From Ligustrum vulgare (taxonomy: Eukaryota; Streptophyta; Magnoliopsida; Lamiales; Oleaceae): DNA of 64,000 nucleotides. Positions 1-10,835 of this stretch are shown piece after piece (position 1 is the stretch's first letter; every line of letters begins with the position of its first letter). A program made the position numbers and the translations under genes. The notes beneath the pieces were generated by a model. It did no database searches. It saw only the letters and a list, made by a program, of their open reading frames with translations, and had not been told where the DNA came from. The DNA is taken from NCBI GenBank assembly GCA_963555705.1, contig OY743168.1, forward strand, positions 94,032,925 to 94,096,924, given 5' to 3'.

Positions 1-234
1 GTTAACAATTTCTTTGATGGTTTGTTAACCTTTCTTGATTATGCTGTGGAACAGGGATTCATCTCTCCATTTTCCAGAAGGCTTCTTATTTCTGCTCCTA
101 CTATTGATGAACTACTGGATAAGCTGCAGTCATATATCTCAATACAAGATCCAGCAGGGGTTAAGATAGATTGGTCACAAGGAAGGGGAATCAAGCGAAA
201 ATGGAGTCCGGTTAATGTAAACTTAACTCTTTGA
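1..234 (+). CDS. LOG-family cytokinin riboside 5'-monophosphate phosphoribohydrolase, last exon (partial)
   Basis: The reading frame is open from base 1 to the TGA at 232-234 and gives about 77 residues, the C-terminal end of a protein whose other exons lie to the left of the window. The pattern FFDGLLTFLDYAVEQGFISP followed by LLISAPT and ELLDKLQSYI matches the C-terminal helices of plant LOG proteins, where a GYYxSLL-type segment is followed by an SAPTxxEL segment. LOG enzymes release active free-base cytokinin from the nucleotide form in the cytosol or nucleus. The catalytic PGGxGTxxE motif would be in upstream exons and cannot be checked. The last 25 or so residues are basic and not conserved in the family. 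It could belong to a pseudogene, because only this exon is visible. Confidence 0.75.
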   Translation, partial: VNNFFDGLLTFLDYAVEQGFISPFSRRLLISAPTIDELLDKLQSYISIQDPAGVKIDWSQGRGIKRKWSPVNVNLTL

Positions 235-247
235 ATCTTAGAATAGG

Positions 248-456
248 TGGGGGTAGAGTACGGAGTATTCTCACTCTCGAGACACCCCTCCATTTACTAG
301 GATTTCCTTAATGTTTAAATCTTGTGTGTACTTCAAAGATCCAAGGTGGTAGATTACGGAGTATTCTTACTCTCGAAACACACCTCTTTGAAGGTTTCTT
401 TATTTCCTCAAAAGATCAGAGGTGGTAGGATACGGCTACTCCGGAAACACATCTCT
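248..456 (+). repeat. three imperfect hairpin-forming repeats in the probable 3' UTR of the LOG gene
   Basis: Three related blocks start near 248, 343 and 421. Each opens with GGTGG, then has a TACGG core and ends with a C-rich segment such as ACACACCTC. In the second block GAGTA-TTCT-TACTC is a perfect small hairpin, and the GGTGG and CACC ends can pair outside it. The blocks lie just after the LOG stop codon, so they would be transcribed in its 3' UTR. No function is known to me. Confidence 0.5.
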
Positions 457-600
457 CATTCTGAGGATCTTTCCATGTTTTTCTCTTATGCTTTCGTGTG
501 TTTCATGTATTTCCTTTCCAGTGTGACTCTTGTGTGTTCTCCTTATGAGAAAATAATAAAATCTCTGCTATCATCTACTAAATCTCGTTTGTGATGTAAA

Positions 601-1410
601 TGATCTTGCATGTCTAACCTTAATTCCTTTAGTGGATGCTTATCATATTATGCTCTTAATTCCAAATGATAAAATTCTGGACAGAGTCTCCCTTGTAATT
701 TGGACTTATTCCAAACCATAAGCATACTTCATAACTCACAATAATAAATAACTCCACATTTGATCACAATGATCTAAAAATATTGAAAATAATTCCAACA
801 CTTCAATATCATCAAAAATATCCCATAATTCAATTCATAATTCCTCAACATAACAATTTCAAATTATATTTTTCAATATCACTTCCTTCGATACCTTAAT
901 GGCTCAAAAGATAACTCATACTTATAAATATATGCCATAAATCATATTCCCCAAATTTATTCACAAGGCCAAACTTCATAATAAATTTCTCTTCAAAATA
1001 GAGGAAATAATTCACTTACTCAACATAATATCCATTACTTAATTCTCAATAAAATCATATTATTCCCATTATGCTCAACACTCGTTTTCTTTCTTAAAAA
1101 ATTTCTCATAATCATACATTAAAGCATATAAGTTATGACAAAGCATAACAATATCATTATTTTCGAAGAAATACATTCTTATTTCTCATAAATCATAAGT
1201 ATCCGAAATACTCTTCATTCTTTCTCATAAATCAATAAAATGAGTATTCGAAATACTGAAATAACTTTAAACATTATAAACTTCTTTACCTCGGAGTTGG
1301 TGGAGCGAAATGATGGCAGTGGCAATCTTCATCAATAAAAATCTTATAATGAAAAATATTTCTTGAAAATTCTTTTTGAAAATTTTACCAGTCTACAGAA
1401 ACGCAGACTA
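601..1410. other. AT-rich stretch, no gene seen
   Basis: The segment has many CATAA and CATAAT words and no open frame of interest. The right part, next to the primer-binding site at 1411-1422, should be the 5' untranslated leader of the LTR element whose LTR follows. The boundary between that leader and the LOG gene's downstream DNA cannot be placed. No gag or pol similarity is visible, so the element is truncated here. Confidence 0.4.
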
Positions 1411-1422
1411 GCTCTGATACCA
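1411..1422 (-). other. retrotransposon primer-binding site (tRNA-iMet type)
   Basis: The minus strand reads TGGTATCAGAGC, the standard plant primer-binding site complementary to the 3' end of initiator methionine tRNA. It lies 3 bp from the end of the LTR at 1426, the usual spacing, and it fixes the minus-strand orientation of the element. Confidence 0.85.
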
Positions 1423-2039
1423 ACTTGTAGCGCCCCGAGTTCCGTATACCCGATTCACTACGTCATTTTCTGTCTAAATTTTTTCGAATAATATTTTTGC
1501 GGAAGAAATAATTGAAATTCATTTTTGGCAACATTAAATAAACTGTAATGGCCGCTAAATTTGAAAACATTTATGAAACCATTTGAAATAGTAAATCGAA
1601 CCATTAATATTGTAAAGAAATTGCCAATATCATAATTTCTCAAATAAATGAACTTCTCTAAATTATTCGATTGTTTGGAAAATACGGAAATCATTAACGT
1701 CAAACTTTCAACCGTTCAACGATTATTGCCACCATCATTCATCGCTCGCCACCGTCTCCGAAATCTGCAAAACTGTTAAAAAGTAGGGTGAGTATTTCAT
1801 GGGGGAAATACTCAGTAGACTCATCGCAAATTAATTTAATTTATAAGATGATTAAACACATAAATCCCGGCTCTTTATAAAACGGGCATTGATAGAGCTT
1901 CTTTAAAAAACGGCTCTTGATAAAACTCATATTTTGCATTACAGCACGGGACATATTTTGCAAATCATAGGCTCTTTGAAAATAGCTCTTTGAAAACCAT
2001 ATACTTATAAAAACATTTTAATTATGCCAAGCATAATTT

Positions 2040-2470
2040 CTTTTGAAAGCATAACATAAGATAGGATTGAAATCCTCATAAACATAGGGAGACACAAGAA
2101 CTTTACCGAACTTAGGTGGCAAGAATTCTTATGCAGTAAAATCATAATAACAGTAAGTTTTCATCATAACATAGGATAAAATCGAAATCCTCATAAACAT
2201 AAGAATTTTACCGAACTTAGGTGGTAAGAATTCTTATGTAGTAAGTATACCAAGCATAATTTTCTGAAATTCATAGGGATCAATTGCATCATAACATAAG
2301 ATAGGATCGAAATCCTCATAAACATATGCGACAGGAATTTTACCGAACTTAGGTGGTAAATCCTCATAAACATATGGAAAGATAGGAATTTTACCGAACT
2401 TCGTGGCAAATCCTCATAAACATAGGAGACACAAGAATGTTACCGAACTTAGGTGGCAAGAATTCTTATG
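2040..2470. repeat. cluster of five diverged repeats inside the long LTR
   Basis: The words GAAATCCTCATAAACAT and TTTACCGAACTTAGGTGG recur about five times with variable spacing. The copies differ in length and in small deletions, as expected of an old tandem array. Confidence 0.7.
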
Positions 2471-2909
2471 TGTAGCGCTACTAAAACTCCGGTCCCCTTA
2501 ACATATCATAACTTATCATATGGGACCCAAAACAATCTTGGTAGATTGATTTCATAGCAATGATCCAAAAAAACATTTTCGTGAAGCATAGGGTATACTT
2601 ACTTTTCGTAAAAACATAAAGTATATTTTCTTTTCATAAAAACATACTTACTTTTCATAACAACATAAGGTATATTTACCTTTCATAAAAACATACTTGT
2701 TTTTCTTAAAAATTGACTTTCACAAGTCACATGACATTCATATGAAATCATAATTTAAATCAATTAATAAGTGCGAGTCTACCTCAAATCCGACGAGTGC
2801 AAAGTTGAGCGGGAATGACTTCAATTTCTTTAAATTCTCCGTACGCTTCGTCTTAGCCAATAAGTCACTTTAGTATATCGAATATATAGTTCAAAATGAT
2901 AAATTATAA

Positions 2910-3060
2910 TTTGAGGACTAAAATTGATGTTTTGAAAGTTGAGGGACTAAAATGAATACTTTTGAAAGTTCAGGGACTAAAATAGATACTTTGAAAGTTG
3001 AGGGACTAAAATGAATACTTTTAAAACTTGGGCTTAAAAGTAAATCAACAGTGACTGAAA
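2910..3060. repeat. short tandem repeat (about 36 bp) inside the long LTR
   Basis: The phrase GAGGGACTAAAATGAATACT and close variants recur about four times. It is AT-rich and non-coding. Confidence 0.7.
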
Positions 3061-5043
3061 TAATAGATTTTGAAAATGAAAGGGCTGATTAAAACTCATT
3101 TAAAACTTAAAGGACTGAAATGATAGTTTAAAAGCTGAAAGGACTGAAATAAAACCTTTTTAAAACTTGAGGGGCTTAAGTGCAAATTTCCGAAATTAAT
3201 TATATACTCAGATCTTTCCTCTCTCTCTCTTACCATTCTCTCACTCACCACTCTCTCTCTAACTCACGATCCAGTAAGAAAGAAAAAACGGAGTTTCGAC
3301 TTGTGCGAAGTTCCTCACTCAAATCCGGTATAAAAGCCGGTGATTGGCCGGTGAAACGCCGGGAAGGGTGGCGTAAAGTGATGGTTCAAGAGGGTCCTGG
3401 TTGTGTTAAAGTTTTGATGCGAGTACAGGTTTGAATCAGAGATTTATCGAGGTAGACTGAGGCTGAAGATTGAGGTTTTCCGGCGATAATCCGGCGATCG
3501 AGGTAGGTAGGTATTTTGGGTATTCTATTTCTTGGGTTTTGGTTTGATTTTGGGTTTGGGCGATTTTTCCGGTGATTGAGGTGGTTTGGCCGTCTATGGC
3601 TGTGGTGTTTGGTGATGATGAAGATGATTAAATTGATGTCTAAGTTTGATTAGAATAGGGCAGTGGTGGTGTTTGTTGGAATTTGCAGCTTGCTTCGATC
3701 GAGTTGGATCGGCAGTGATTCATTGGTGGTGGATTGATATTGGACGAAATGGCTGTTGGGTGGTTGATTAAAATGGAAGTGAAGGTTGGTTGTAAATCTC
3801 GGTTTAGCTCTTGGCAGTGATGGAGCTGATTGCGATGGAGTTGAGCTGGTTGCAGTGGTTGGTCAGTGGCTGCGGATTGGTGGTTTAGAGTTCAAATTGA
3901 GTAGAGGTAGTTTGGGATTGAGTGATTGCAGTGCTATCATTCAAGTTGTGTGATGAAGGTGGAAATGGATAGTGGTGGTTTTGACATTGATGATAATGGG
4001 TAGATTGATGAAACAGTGGTGACTGATGATGGAGGCAGGGCTGTGGAGCTATTGCTGCAAATTGGTGCCAATGTGATGATGGTGTATCGACAGCTTTGGT
4101 GAATTGGGTGTTAACAGAGTGATGGTGAGTTTGTAGGGGTTCTTGGTTGATTGCAAAAATTGGGGATTGAAGTATTGTTGCTTGACATTGAGTGGATTGA
4201 TGGTAATGGAATGGCTGCGTGAGATGGTAGTGAAAGGTGGGAATGGAGACTGAATTATTACTTGAATGTGATTTGTGATGAAAGGGATGTTATAATGATG
4301 AATTGGAATGGTGGTAGGTGTAGTTGGTGAGATGATGCTGGGTATTTGCTCTTGGCCGAGTTATGATTATGATGATAATGATGATGTGTGCCCATGTTGA
4401 AGATACTTTGGTGATGGTGTAATGAAGTGGAAAGAGTGAAAAATAATAGAACATGTATATATCATCATTATGTTCTTGAACCATAATGATGGTTGTTTTT
4501 GGTGGACAAAGAAAAGGAAGGAGGAGAAAACGTGGGAGCTAAAAATGGAGTGTAAAGATGGAGTTTGCACATGGAAGGATGATGAAATTGTGTAGAGATT
4601 AGTTGGAAATGCTTTGGTGTTTGTATAATGATATGGAATATGAAAATAGAAAATAGATATAAAATTTTATATATATAATGATGATGTTTTTATGTAAACC
4701 ATTGTACTAAAACTGATATATTTTGGACTGGAAATAAATTTGAGAATAAATTGAATTACGTATTTGGACTTGAAATAATTTAAATAAGGAAAATTGAGAT
4801 ATTTTAATAAATTTGGAATTCAAAATGATTTTGAAAATAATACTTTGAATTAATAATTAAAATAACATAATTTTAGAAATTTGGATTTTAATTTAAAATC
4901 GAACAAATTCGATATTTCTTGACTTGGCTAGACGAATCCGTCGCGGCGTTAATTTCAAAACAATGAGTGAAATAGTAGCGACACAATTTTCTAAATATTA
5001 AAATAATTATAAAATTGCGTAAAAATTCTGGGTCGCTATAACA

Positions 5044-7774
5044 ATTCCTTGGACAGGGACGGTTCTGGAAGCAACAGAAGATCCCATTTCATCTCTAATC
5101 ACAAAGCCAAGTCCGGTTCTTCCAGGATTATCAAACACTGCTGCGTCGATATTAATCTTGAAAGAGCCCGAAGGAGGCGGTATCCACTTTTCATTTTCCG
5201 ATCTATTTGGGGTTGCCGTAGTCTGTGGTTTATCCTGGTTTGCCTCCCGCCATTGTTGGAGAAGAATCTTAGCCATTGACATCATTTTCTTTGCAGTAAA
5301 TGAGCTAGCTTTCCGTACTGTTTCGTTTCGGTTCATCCATAATTCCCAACAAGTCGTAGCAATCAACTCTCTCTTCTGTTGATGATTATTGAAAATAGTA
5401 GTTAGTCATTCTTTGAAATTTCATGCAAGTGACGACGAGTCATGTACACCCACTGCCTCCCAAATTCTTTGCGCAAATTCACAGGAAGCAAGAACATGCA
5501 GTACTGTTTCTTCTTGCATTAAACACACCGGGCAATGGATATGAATATCAAATTTTTTAGTCCTCAACTGACTGGCTGTTGGTAGGACATTCTGTGCAGC
5601 CCTCCAAAGAAGATTTCGGACTTTAGCCGGTGTTTTACATTTCCAAATGTTTCTCGAGAAACTATCCGTATTGCTGGGATGATGGACAGGAGATGTCTTC
5701 ATCAATTGCTGCTAACCACTTCTAACAGAGTAATCTCCCTTTTTATCATGAGCCCACATCATACGGTCCTCTCTCCCAAGTGTTGTAAGGGGATTTTCAT
5801 TATTTGGCTACGATCCTCCTCATTGAACAACGCAGTAAGAAGATTATAATCCCATTCGAATTCTCCTTCAATAATCAGTTGGTTTACTGTGTCATTTTCC
5901 CTTCCTGGCATTGGTTCTGAAGTTACAATACCTTGGTTTTGATTAGAAATCCAAGGATCATGCCAAATTCTAGTCGAGAGCCCATTACCCACACGAATTA
6001 TGTAGCCTTCTTGCAAGAGGGGTTTGGAAGCAAAAATACTACGCCAAATATAGCTCGGTCTATACCCAATCTTTGCTTCCAAGAATGTTGCTGATGGATA
6101 ATAAAGAGATTTCAAGATCCGGGCAACCAAGGAAGTAGGTTGCGTTATCAACTTCCAACCGATTTTTCCGAGAAGAGCTAGGTTCATTTCATGCAATTTC
6201 CTGAATCCCATTCCGCCTTTTGATTTTGGGATACAGAGTTTATCCCATGTAGCCCAATTGATTCCTCTGTTATTACCTTGGTTTGATTGCCACCAAAATT
6301 TATTCATGATTCTCTCGAGTTCTTCGCAAAGATGACTGGGGATCAAGAATACACTCATTACGAAATTAGGAACAGCTTGTGCTACGGTTTTGATAAGAAT
6401 CTCTTTACCGGCCCTAGATAAACACTTCTCTTTCCACCCTTGAGTTCTCTGCCAAACTCTGTCTTTAATAAAAGAGAAAATCTCTCTTTTCTTCCTCCCA
6501 ATAATGGATGGTAAACCAAGATACTTTTCGTGGCCTTGGAATGCCTGAACACCCAAAGTTAAGCGTATAGACTCCTGCATCTCGGACTCTATATTGTTGT
6601 TGAAATGTAGGGTAGATTTATGGTAATTAATAGATTGGCCAGATTCCATTTCATAGTTGTGAAGAAGCTCCTTGATAACTCCACATTCTCTGATATTTGC
6701 GCGAAAAAACAATAAGCTGTCATCCGCAAAGAAAAGGTGAGTGAGAGAAGGGGCATTCCTAGCAATCTTACAGCCATGGATGGTGCCTGAGATCTCTTTG
6801 GACCGAATGAGTGATGATAGACCTTCCGAGCAGATAATGAATAGATATGGAGAAAGTGGGCAACCTTGACGTAGTCCTCGCTCAGGGGTGGTAGGTCCTA
6901 TATCGGAACCCTCGTGAGTAATATGATATCGGACTGTAGAGACACATAGAGCAATCAAGTCGACCCATTTATGTGGAAATCCCATTCGAACCATCATTTG
7001 TTTCAAAAATCCCCATTACAGCCTGTCATATGCCTTGCTGATGTCAATCTTGAGAGCGGCTATGCCATTCTTACCACGAGTTTTCTTTTTCATATTGTGG
7101 AGAGCCTCGAATGCTACTATAATATTGTCATTAATGGATCGGCCAGGGACAAAAGCGCACTGTGTATCTGATATGACATCCGGCAAGATAAGTTTGAGGC
7201 GGTTAGCGAGAGTTTTGGCCAATATTTTGTACATGACATTGCAGAGAGAAATTGGTCTAAAATCTTGCATACTTTCCGGATTTTCTTTCTTCGGAATAAG
7301 GACAATAGAAGTATCATTTAAGCCTACAGGGAAGGTACATGAGTTCAAACAATGTAGACACAAAGAGACCACATCCTTACCGACAACGTCCCAGAGGTTT
7401 TAGTAGAATCCCGGATTCATACCGTCCGGTCCCGGAGCTTTATCGGGGTGCATGTCAAAAGTAGCCTTTTTAATTTCTTGGGCTGTGAATGGGGCTGTCA
7501 ATACCTCATACTGAGTTTTCCGGGATTCTGGCATGTAATCCCTCCACGACTGGACCCGGATCATTTCCCACTCTTGATGATTTGAATAGCTCCTGAAAGT
7601 ATTCGAAGATAGTTCCTTGTATAGCTGACAATTCCGAAATCCAATTGCCCTCTTTGTTCTTGAGTCTCTGTATCTCATTATGCCTACGCAGAGAAGAGGC
7701 TGCCTTATGAAAACATTTTGTATTGGAGTCTGCCAATTTGCGTTCATTTCTTTCATTAAGTAATTAAAAAACAA
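5044..7774 (-). pseudogene. L1-type LINE reverse transcriptase, both ends missing
   Basis: Reading leftward from 7774 the segment encodes, in order, a linker with APGPDGMNPGFY, the reverse-transcriptase palm with [13 protein letters not shown], the block DISKAYDRL, then RQGCPLSPYLF and the catalytic LTHLFFADDS near 6710, a zf-RVT segment with PAKVRNLLWRA (about 5,600-5,650), and the start of a RNase H domain (INIDAAVFDNPGRTGLGFVI). This is the order found in plant LINE ORF2. The endonuclease is absent, as in 5'-truncated copies. A frameshift lies near 7510, a stop just after FY near 7400, and a TAA directly after AYDRL (7013-7015). The RNase H domain stops at 5043 where the long LTR begins. 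It is inactive. Confidence 0.85.
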
Positions 7775-8190
7775 ACACTTTATAAATTAGATGGAAAATT
7801 TGGAAGTGCTCATACGTAATTTCATTTTACCGCCAAACCATGTTCTTCTTTAAACTGTCATCTATAATTTTTTTTTTAAAAAACCAAGTTTTAGTTATAA
7901 CTAAATAGAGTAATTAGTATATAATATGACACAACATAAAAAAAAAAAATCAACAAAAAACGATTATGTTGACAACCTCAATGACAAACTAATTGAGTTA
8001 TTTCATGAAAATTTGAGAATTTGCTACTTTCAATGAAGCAGTAGATGATACAAATTAATTTTACCAAGAGGAGTTCTTAAATAGATTATTGTCAAGTAGT
8101 ACCTTATCATATAAGTTAATCTTGAAAATAAATTCTTCTATGATCCTACTAAGGAATTTGGACCCATCTCGATCTTTGCAATGAAATAAA
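7775..8190. other. AT-rich spacer, nothing recognised
   Basis: The stretch holds A/T runs and no open frame, promoter or repeat that I can support. Confidence 0.6.
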
Positions 8191-8206
8191 CACTACAAGA
8201 AAAAGG
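8191..8206 (+). mobile_element. CACTA (En/Spm) transposon terminus
   Basis: CACTACAAGAAAAAGG is the characteristic end of plant CACTA elements. It is followed by AT-rich subterminal direct repeats (about 8,225-8,455) with the word GTCACA, as expected for transposase-binding regions. The matching inverted end was not found downstream, so the element is probably cut or its right end is too diverged. A related word, CACTATGAGAAAATTACG, occurs at about 9,579 in the same orientation. Confidence 0.6.
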
Positions 8207-8467
8207 TCTAATAGTGACATATTTTTTGATACGTATGGTGGAAGTGTCCAAAAAAACCATAACTAAATATTGTGATGGTTTGAAGTGTCACATATAATTA
8301 TATTTATAAAAAAATAATTTATTTGCAAATTAGTCACATTTAAAATCTTCATTAAATATTACTAGAGTTCCAAATGTCACAAATAATTATATTCATAAAA
8401 AATAAATAAAAATTAATTTATTCATAATTTAGTGACACTTAAAAGCTTAACTATCCAAAAACTATCT

Positions 8468-8513
8468 AAAAATCACAATTTTTATTATCCCAGGCGCGAA
8501 ATTGTGATTTTTT
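8468..8513. repeat. 13-bp perfect inverted repeat
   Basis: AAAAATCACAATT and AATTGTGATTTTT flank a spacer of about 19 bp containing GGCGCG. It lies between the subterminal repeats of the CACTA-like end and a CT-rich leader-like segment, so it may be part of the element's promoter. Confidence 0.55.
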
Positions 8514-8520
8514 ATGTTTC

Positions 8521-8665
8521 CATTTCTCCTCTCTTCTTCTCCATCAGCAGCTAGGGAGCACCATTTCTCCTCTTCTTCTCCATCAGCAGCGTAGGGAAAG
8601 TTATTCCTCCTATTTTCTTCTCCATCAGCAGTGTAGGGCTAGGTATTCCTCCTCTTTTCTTCTCC
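8521..8665 (+). repeat. three-fold repeat in a CT-rich leader-like segment
   Basis: CTTCTCCATCAGCAG recurs three times, followed by a variant of TAGGG. The segment ends in a CT-rich stretch and a possible splice donor GAG-GTCAGT near 8820, so it may be the first untranslated exon of a gene carried by the CACTA-like element. No protein-coding exon is seen after it. Confidence 0.45.
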
Positions 8666-8839
8666 GATTCTGGCTCCATTTCTCACCTCTTCTTCACAGT
8701 CACTACTCATCATTCTGGTTTTCTTCTTCTTCTTCTTCTTCAGTTGCCGACTAATCCATTTCTTAAAACCTATTACACAGCGAGAGCAGAGAGGAGAAAG
8801 CAGATTAAGGGCTCTTTTGAGGTCAGTTCATAATTCTTC

Positions 8840-9628
8840 TCTTCTACTCGTTTTGTTCTTGTTTAATGTCAAATTATACAATTTTAGTTCTGTTTTTTTT
8901 ATTCTTGTTTATAAGAAATGAAATTGCATATAAGGAGTTGGAGGTTCTGTTTTTGTAGTTGCTATTTTTCTTGAGTTGAGTTGGAAAGATTGATTTTTCA
9001 GATAGGTTTAGGCTTGATTGATTTGCTCTTAGAGTCTCTCCGATCTCTGCAAATTTGATTGAGATTGTGTGAAGATTTGAAGAAATTCTTGATTATGAAT
9101 CTGACCCATTTTTTGATTTTTATATCTTTTCGATGAATTGAATTTGCGTTTCAAATGAAATTGACTATTTAAATTTGTTGTTAGAGTAAGTTGAATAGTA
9201 CTAGTTTTGGTGATGGCACCTAAAGATCGAGGACAATAAGATGCGTTGAACTAACCTGTTTCATTACCCAGAATTTGGAGAAAAATGTGGGCGCAAGTTT
9301 ATGATCTTTCTATAAAATCTAGAAAGAGTGGAATATTCTCTCTCTCTCTCTCTCTCTTACAAATCTAGTAAAAATCTGTAGTAAAAAGTTTGATTTTACA
9401 AAATGATGGATTCCTAATTCCAAATTTTATTAAAAGAAATTGGAATTAATAGATAAACAACATTCTGTTTTTATATGTGATGGATAGAAAGGAAGAAGTT
9501 TTGGGTGATGTAGCCATCAAATTTTCACAGAAATAGTAATGAGGAGGAAAAGTAATTCTTGATTGGAAGTGGAACCATTCACTATGAGAAAATTACGTTT
9601 ATCCTACAAAATTTTCGAATACAAAATG
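8840..9628. other. AT-rich non-coding stretch with a CT microsatellite
   Basis: The stretch looks intron-like (T-rich, no open frame). A (CT)n run lies at about 9,340-9,357. I see no coding region. Confidence 0.5.
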
Positions 9629-9865
9629 AAATTTATATGTAAGGTCTACTTTTTTCTGCAAAACGAGTTTTTGTAGGGGTAAAAATCTGGGTCCAAAAAT
9701 ATTTATACTTAAACTACAATTTTTTCACATACTAATTAAATTTGTATGGAGAGTCTATTTTTCCTAAAAAACAAGTTTTTATAAGGATAATAATTTGGCT
9801 CCAAAAATATTTATACATAAACTACAAATTCTGCCCCTACAAAATTAAATTTGTAGGCGGAGTTT
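9629..9865. repeat. diverged tandem duplication, period about 109 bp
   Basis: Two copies begin at 9629 and 9738 with AAATTTATATG and AAATTTGTATG. Both contain CCAAAAATATTTATAC and CAAGTTTTT- or CGAGTTTTT-type words. They resemble subterminal repeats of a DNA transposon. Confidence 0.6.
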
Positions 9866-10835
9866 TAATTTTCTTTGCTTTCCCTCTCTTTTCTTTTCTT
9901 TCCCCTTTTTTCTCCACGTTTTCAGTTTTCTTTCCCTCTCGTTATGCTTTCCTCCTTTCTTTCATACTTCTTTTCCTTCATCTGTTTTTTCTCCATTCGA
10001 CTTCTCGTCTCTCCAAATCCGTCTCTCTCAAATTTATGGCGTTCAATCAACCATTACATTGAGCCCCGAAAGTTTAGGTATTACTCATGTTGAGCCCATC
10101 TGTTCAATCAGCGGTATGGAATCTGGGTTTTGTTTGGTTTCTATAAATTTGTTAGTATTAGGATTTCATTATTTGAAACTCAATAATTATGTTATTCTTT
10201 TTATATATATAACCTCTAATTTAATTATTATTTGTTATTTATGAGAAATTATCGACTAGGGCTAAGTAAACTTATTCATTTATATAGCTTAATTATTTAT
10301 GTAGTGTATTTAACGATTTGGATCTTGATAGTTGGGGATTGATTTTGGGATTTTTTGATTTTATTGTGGTGGATTTTGATAGGTGTGTGATTTGACTTTG
10401 ATTTTGGGATTTCAGATTTTTAATGGGGTGTATTTTGGGATTTCAGATCCCTAACCTTAATTCCGTTTGAGTCGAGGATACAAGCATGTTTGGAAAAGCT
10501 TAAAAAATAGAAAGATTTAATTTTGAATTATGTAGAAATGTAAATCAATGTTCGCTCCGCAAGTGCACAGGTCGCGCAAGTAATAAAGTGGACGTGAGTC
10601 CAAGTATCGATTCCACAAAGATTGTTTTAAATTGTATTTTAGACTACTACCTTAACCAGAACAAGAAAAACTTTGAATTTGGGAATTTTGATTTTGAAAA
10701 ACAAATTAAAAATTAAACAAAAGAAACTATAAAAATTTGAATTTAAAACTTATAAAAAGAAATGCGTCAGAATTATGAATCAATTTTAATCAAATCATCC
10801 ATATTTCGACCAAATTATTTAAATACAATTCATGG
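9866..10835. other. CT-rich then AT-rich DNA, no gene
   Basis: 9870-10020 is strongly CT-rich, which opens two long but low-complexity frames that I do not accept as genes. At 10556-10630 the words GCAAGTGCACAGGTCGCGC and AGTATCGATTCCACA resemble the end of an LTR lying in reverse orientation, a family distinct from the LTR that follows. Confidence 0.4.

Larger units (their letters stand above)
1426..5043 (-). mobile_element. 5' LTR (3.6 kb) of a Ty3/gypsy-like element
   Basis: On the minus strand the segment starts TGTTATAGCGACCC and ends GGGGCGCTACA, so it has the TG...CA ends of an LTR, with the tRNA-iMet primer site next to its 3' end. The length of about 3,618 bp is typical of Tekay/Del-type chromoviruses, which have long LTRs; the lineage is an inference because no coding domain is present. 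The LTR has inserted into the RNase H end of the LINE at 5044. It contains two internal repeat clusters and a CT-rich stretch at 3220-3265. No partner LTR or internal coding region is in the window. Small open frames inside it have no coding character. Confidence 0.7.

Noticed and set aside
9742..10244. Protein genes in the CT-rich stretch
   Set aside because: The frames are low-complexity S/F/L-rich translations of polypyrimidine DNA.
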